Positions 14,884 through 15,343 of a stretch of 15,343 bases of DNA are shown here, in pieces (position 1 is the stretch's first letter; each line of letters begins with the position of its first letter). Source of the stretch: Rhodospirillaceae bacterium CCH5-H10. Its GTDB lineage: Bacteria > Pseudomonadota > Alphaproteobacteria > Reyranellales > Reyranellaceae. The notes below the pieces were generated by a model that worked only from the letters and a program-made list of their open reading frames with translations, searched no databases and was not told where the DNA came from. The stretch covers positions 1 through 15,343 of the forward strand of contig LSKJ01000799.1 of NCBI GenBank assembly GCA_001557035.1, in the 5' to 3' direction. The translations under genes were made by a program, and so were the position numbers.

Positions 14884-15343
14884 ATGCAGCAGGTCCGGGT
14901 CCTCTACATCGACGACGATGCGGGTATCGGCCGGCTGGTGGAGCGCGCGCTCGCGCCGCATGGGATTTCCATCCGGCACGTCGGATCCGGCGAGGAAGGC
15001 CTGACGCTTCTCGAGACCGAAAAATTCGACGCGATCGCGCTCGACCACAACCTGACCAACGAGACCGGCCTCGACGTCCTGTCGAGGATCCAGCGCGTCA
15101 CCGTCGACCTGCCGGTCGTCTATGTCACCGGCTCGGAGGATGCCCGCGTCGCCGTGGCGGCACTCAAGGCCGGCGCCGCCGACTATGTCTGGAAGGACGT
15201 GCAGGGCCATTTCCGCGAGCTGCTGGGCGCGGCGATCCGGTCCGCGCTGCAGCAGCAGCGCTTGAAGGCCGAGGCCGAGGAAGCCCAGCGCACGATCCGC
15301 GAGGAACGCGACCGCGCCGAGCTGCTGCTGCACGAGGTCAACC
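14884..15343 (+). CDS. REC domain plus start of a HisKA_2-type histidine kinase (3' truncated by window)
   Basis: An open frame from ATG 14884 runs off the right edge: 153 complete codons plus one base. Residues 1-120 form a receiver with D10/D11/D12, phospho-acceptor D54 in IALDHNLTNETGLDVL, T82 in YVTGSED, and K104 in YVWKDVQGHF. A coiled coil rich in Ala, Glu and Arg follows (about 125-146), then AELLLHEVN at the edge. In HisKA_2/HWE-group kinases the line LLLxEVxHRVxN carries the phospho-histidine, so the cut falls immediately before the expected His. The kinase assignment is therefore an inference from the linker. The ATG follows the preceding stop by 2 bases, indicating tight coupling with the Rcp1-like regulator. 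Confidence 0.85.
   Translation, partial: MQQVRVLYIDDDAGIGRLVERALAPHGISIRHVGSGEEGLTLLETEKFDAIALDHNLTNETGLDVLSRIQRVTVDLPVVYVTGSEDARVAVAALKAGAADYVWKDVQGHFRELLGAAIRSALQQQRLKAEAEEAQRTIREERDRAELLLHEVN

Noticed and set aside
1..15343. CRISPR arrays, tRNA or rRNA genes, insertion sequences, phage genes
   Set aside because: Reading the window showed no regularly spaced repeats, cloverleaf sequences, transposase motifs or phage structural proteins.

Overview
The window looks like chromosomal DNA from a high-G+C alphaproteobacterium. The evidence is the codon use (G/C in most third positions), an alphaproteobacterial style of sensor kinases (CHASE3-HisKA, HisKA_2, stand-alone receivers), a Zur-type Fur protein, and an M81/MlrC-family peptidase beside a fosmidomycin-resistance-type MFS carrier. 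The genus cannot be read from the sequence; Rhodospirillales/Reyranella-like or Hyphomicrobiales are both possible. Coding density is very high, and no stretch over 300 bases lacks a gene.

Bases 1-3007 hold a sulfur amino-acid and translation-quality block on the + strand: the tail of an unidentified gene, an AlaX-type alanyl-tRNA editing protein, a REP-like 30-bp palindrome, a 3-mercaptopyruvate sulfurtransferase (sseA) and a cystathionine beta-lyase (metC). Bases 3149-8108 hold a translationally coupled three-gene phosphorelay: a soluble PAS-GAF-PAS-PAS histidine kinase, a DivK-like single receiver, and a REC-PAS-kinase-REC hybrid. All junctions are ATGA overlaps and no gene carries a DNA-binding output domain. 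Sampled lines of this block are lower in G+C than the flanks.

Bases 8160-9627 hold a divergent pair. Zur is on the - strand; hisI, coupled to a small predicted lipoprotein that starts at TTG, is on the + strand. The short intergenic region carries face-to-face promoter-like sequences with overlapping -10 boxes. HisI is a zinc enzyme, which makes the Zur adjacency suggestive. An MFS transporter (+) and an M81-family metallopeptidase (-) follow, converging with only 10 bases between them.

Bases 12461-15343 hold a small unrecognised protein followed by a second signalling cluster: a membrane CHASE3 histidine kinase, an Rcp1-like receiver, and the start of a REC-HisKA_2-type kinase. The window cuts this last gene just before its expected phospho-histidine. 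No tRNA, rRNA, CRISPR array, transposase or phage gene was seen. The most distinctive items are the two receiver-rich phosphorelays without visible transcriptional output and the zur/hisI/lipoprotein arrangement; most individual genes belong to known families.
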